Below, piece after piece: positions 62,668 through 64,000 of a stretch of 64,000 nt of DNA (positions are counted from its first letter, which is position 1; each line of letters starts with the position of its first letter). The translations under genes and the position numbers were made by a program. Where the stretch lies: positions 1-64,000 of the forward strand of contig CAYXDO010000028.1 in the NCBI GenBank assembly GCA_964463485.1. Direction: 5' to 3'. Under the pieces are notes generated by a model, which saw only the letters and a list, made by a program, of their open reading frames with translations, made no database searches and was not told the origin of the DNA. Source of the stretch: CAYXDO01 sp964463485 (GTDB taxonomy: Bacteria; Myxococcota; Kuafuiibacteriia; Kuafuiibacteriales; Kuafuiibacteriaceae).

Positions 62668-63491
62668 TTCTATACTTCACGGACCGGAGTGGCGAGCGAG
62701 CTTGATAAATTCTCGACCCGGGCACGATCTCTTTGAACGAATGCTCGCACTCGACAACAGGAAGGTGCTCGCCCGCCCCGATGCAAAGGAAGCCGCCGAG
62801 GGGGAGGCTTCCGGCGAGCTTGGCGACGACACGCTCTCGCGTCCTCGGCTCGAGATACATGAGGACGTTGCGGCAGAAGACGACCTGCATCTCGCCGAGG
62901 GAATGATCCGAGATCAGGTCGTGCTGGAAGAAGAACGTGTGTCTTCGGATGGACTCCTTGAGGATGATTTGACCGTGAGCAGCGCTGTAGTATTCCGAAA
63001 GCGAGGTCGTTCCGCCCGAGCTGCGATGACTCTCGCTGTACGTGCGGATTCTGCTCGCCCGGTAGAGCGCCTTCTTGGCGCGCTCGATGGAGAGCTCGCT
63101 GACGTCGGTTCCATAGATCATGGCTCGGTCGTAAAGACCTTCTTCACTCAGGAGAATGGCGGTCGAGTAGACCTCCTCACCGGAGGCGCATCCGGCATGC
63201 CAGATTCGAACCGTCGGATAGGCTCTCAGGAACGGAACCACGTGTTCCCGTAGGGCGCGAAAGCAATTTGGATCGCGAAAGAGCTCACTCACGTGCACCA
63301 TGACGTCATCCACGAACGTCGAGAAGGCGAGCGGATCCGCAAGCACTACTGCTCGCAATTCCCCGAGGCTCGAAAGTCCGGATTTTGCGAGTGCGTTCTC
63401 GAAGCGACGACTCAGTGAAGCGCGCCGATAACCTCGAAAGTCATGACCGTATGTCGAGTACACAGCCTCCACGAACGAGTCGAGCTCGGTC

Positions 63492-63508
<17 letters not shown>
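62621..63508 (-). CDS. cheR: CheR-type methyltransferase
   Basis: A 295-residue chemoreceptor-methyltransferase-like protein. The N-terminal helical domain (about 1-70) precedes the SAM-binding core with IWHAGCASGEEVYSTAI, GTDVSELSIERAKKALY and VVFCRNVLMYLEP. It uses SAM to methylate glutamates of a receptor. No cheB or chemoreceptor is in the window, but it overlaps both sensor kinase genes (17 bp and 47 bp), so it is more likely part of a kinase pathway than of flagellar chemotaxis. Confidence 0.9.

Positions 63509-64000
<492 letters not shown>

Overview
This 64 kb window is GC-rich bacterial chromosome, and its gene content points to a myxobacterium-like member of the Myxococcota. The clues are a translation initiation factor IF-3 with an acidic C-terminal tail (long IF-3 tails are known from Myxococcus DsgA), a near match to the myxobacterial LexA box before recA, a eukaryotic-type Ser/Thr kinase and an FHA protein, very large FG-GAP and Cys-rich lipoproteins, frequent GTG/TTG starts, and many 4-bp gene overlaps. 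I recognised no rRNA or tRNA gene and no CRISPR array.

Layout. 1-1.2 kb: no convincing gene, but a 12-copy 21-bp tandem repeat. 1.2-8.9 kb (minus): a six-gene group 4 [NiFe]-hydrogenase operon (hyfB-C-E-F-G-I type). 9-12 kb: a nucleotidyltransferase toxin-like pair, repeats, a lipoprotein and a DUF99 protein. 12-14 kb: an unusual protein with four HNH modules. 14.4-18.1 kb (minus): EamA-like protein, SAM hydrolase, fmt, def and an unknown gene. 18.2-24.4 kb: fabH, a degenerate-looking Ser/Thr kinase, hflX and two beta-rich surface proteins. 24.4-28 kb: a Uma2-family gene between 80-bp direct repeats, a metallophosphoesterase, a DoxX protein and a vapBC pair. 28.1-39.1 kb (plus): a ten-gene envelope-polysaccharide operon. 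39.3-40.6 kb: two paralogous Cys-rich secreted proteins. 40.6-44 kb: a gene-poor stretch with nested MITE-like elements, a PAP2-like membrane protein and a Wzx-type flippase. 44.3-51.4 kb: recA, a lytic transglycosylase, a NarL-type regulator, a TIGR02757 protein, a lipoprotein and a hypothetical gene. 51.5-52.8 kb: infC-rpmI-rplT. 52.9-61.5 kb: hydrolase-fold, FHA and membrane proteins, then two giant divergent lipoproteins. 61.5-64 kb (minus): sensor kinase, CheR and the end of a hybrid kinase.

The most interesting unit is the operon at 28168-39068. Its first half pairs an acyl carrier protein and an FkbH-type enzyme (the family that makes glyceryl-ACP from 1,3-bisphosphoglycerate) with a DltB-like MBOAT, a 32-residue DltX-like microprotein ending FFYQGF, and a membrane-anchored SGNH protein resembling DltD. 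That is the layout of the Dlt D-alanylation machine with a different acyl-loading enzyme. Its second half carries a glycosyltransferase, HisH/HisF paralogues and a fusion of a WbpG-type N-acetyl-sugar amidotransferase with a second glycosyltransferase. I infer a system that builds an amidated surface polysaccharide and esterifies it with a glycerate-derived, possibly methylated, acyl group.

Other notable points: the hydrogenase large subunit ends exactly at the residue after which homologues are processed, so it needs no C-terminal cleavage; one MITE-like element sits inside another and its near-identical sister lies about 32 kb away in inverted orientation; and several enzymes have altered key residues (kinase, alpha/beta hydrolase).
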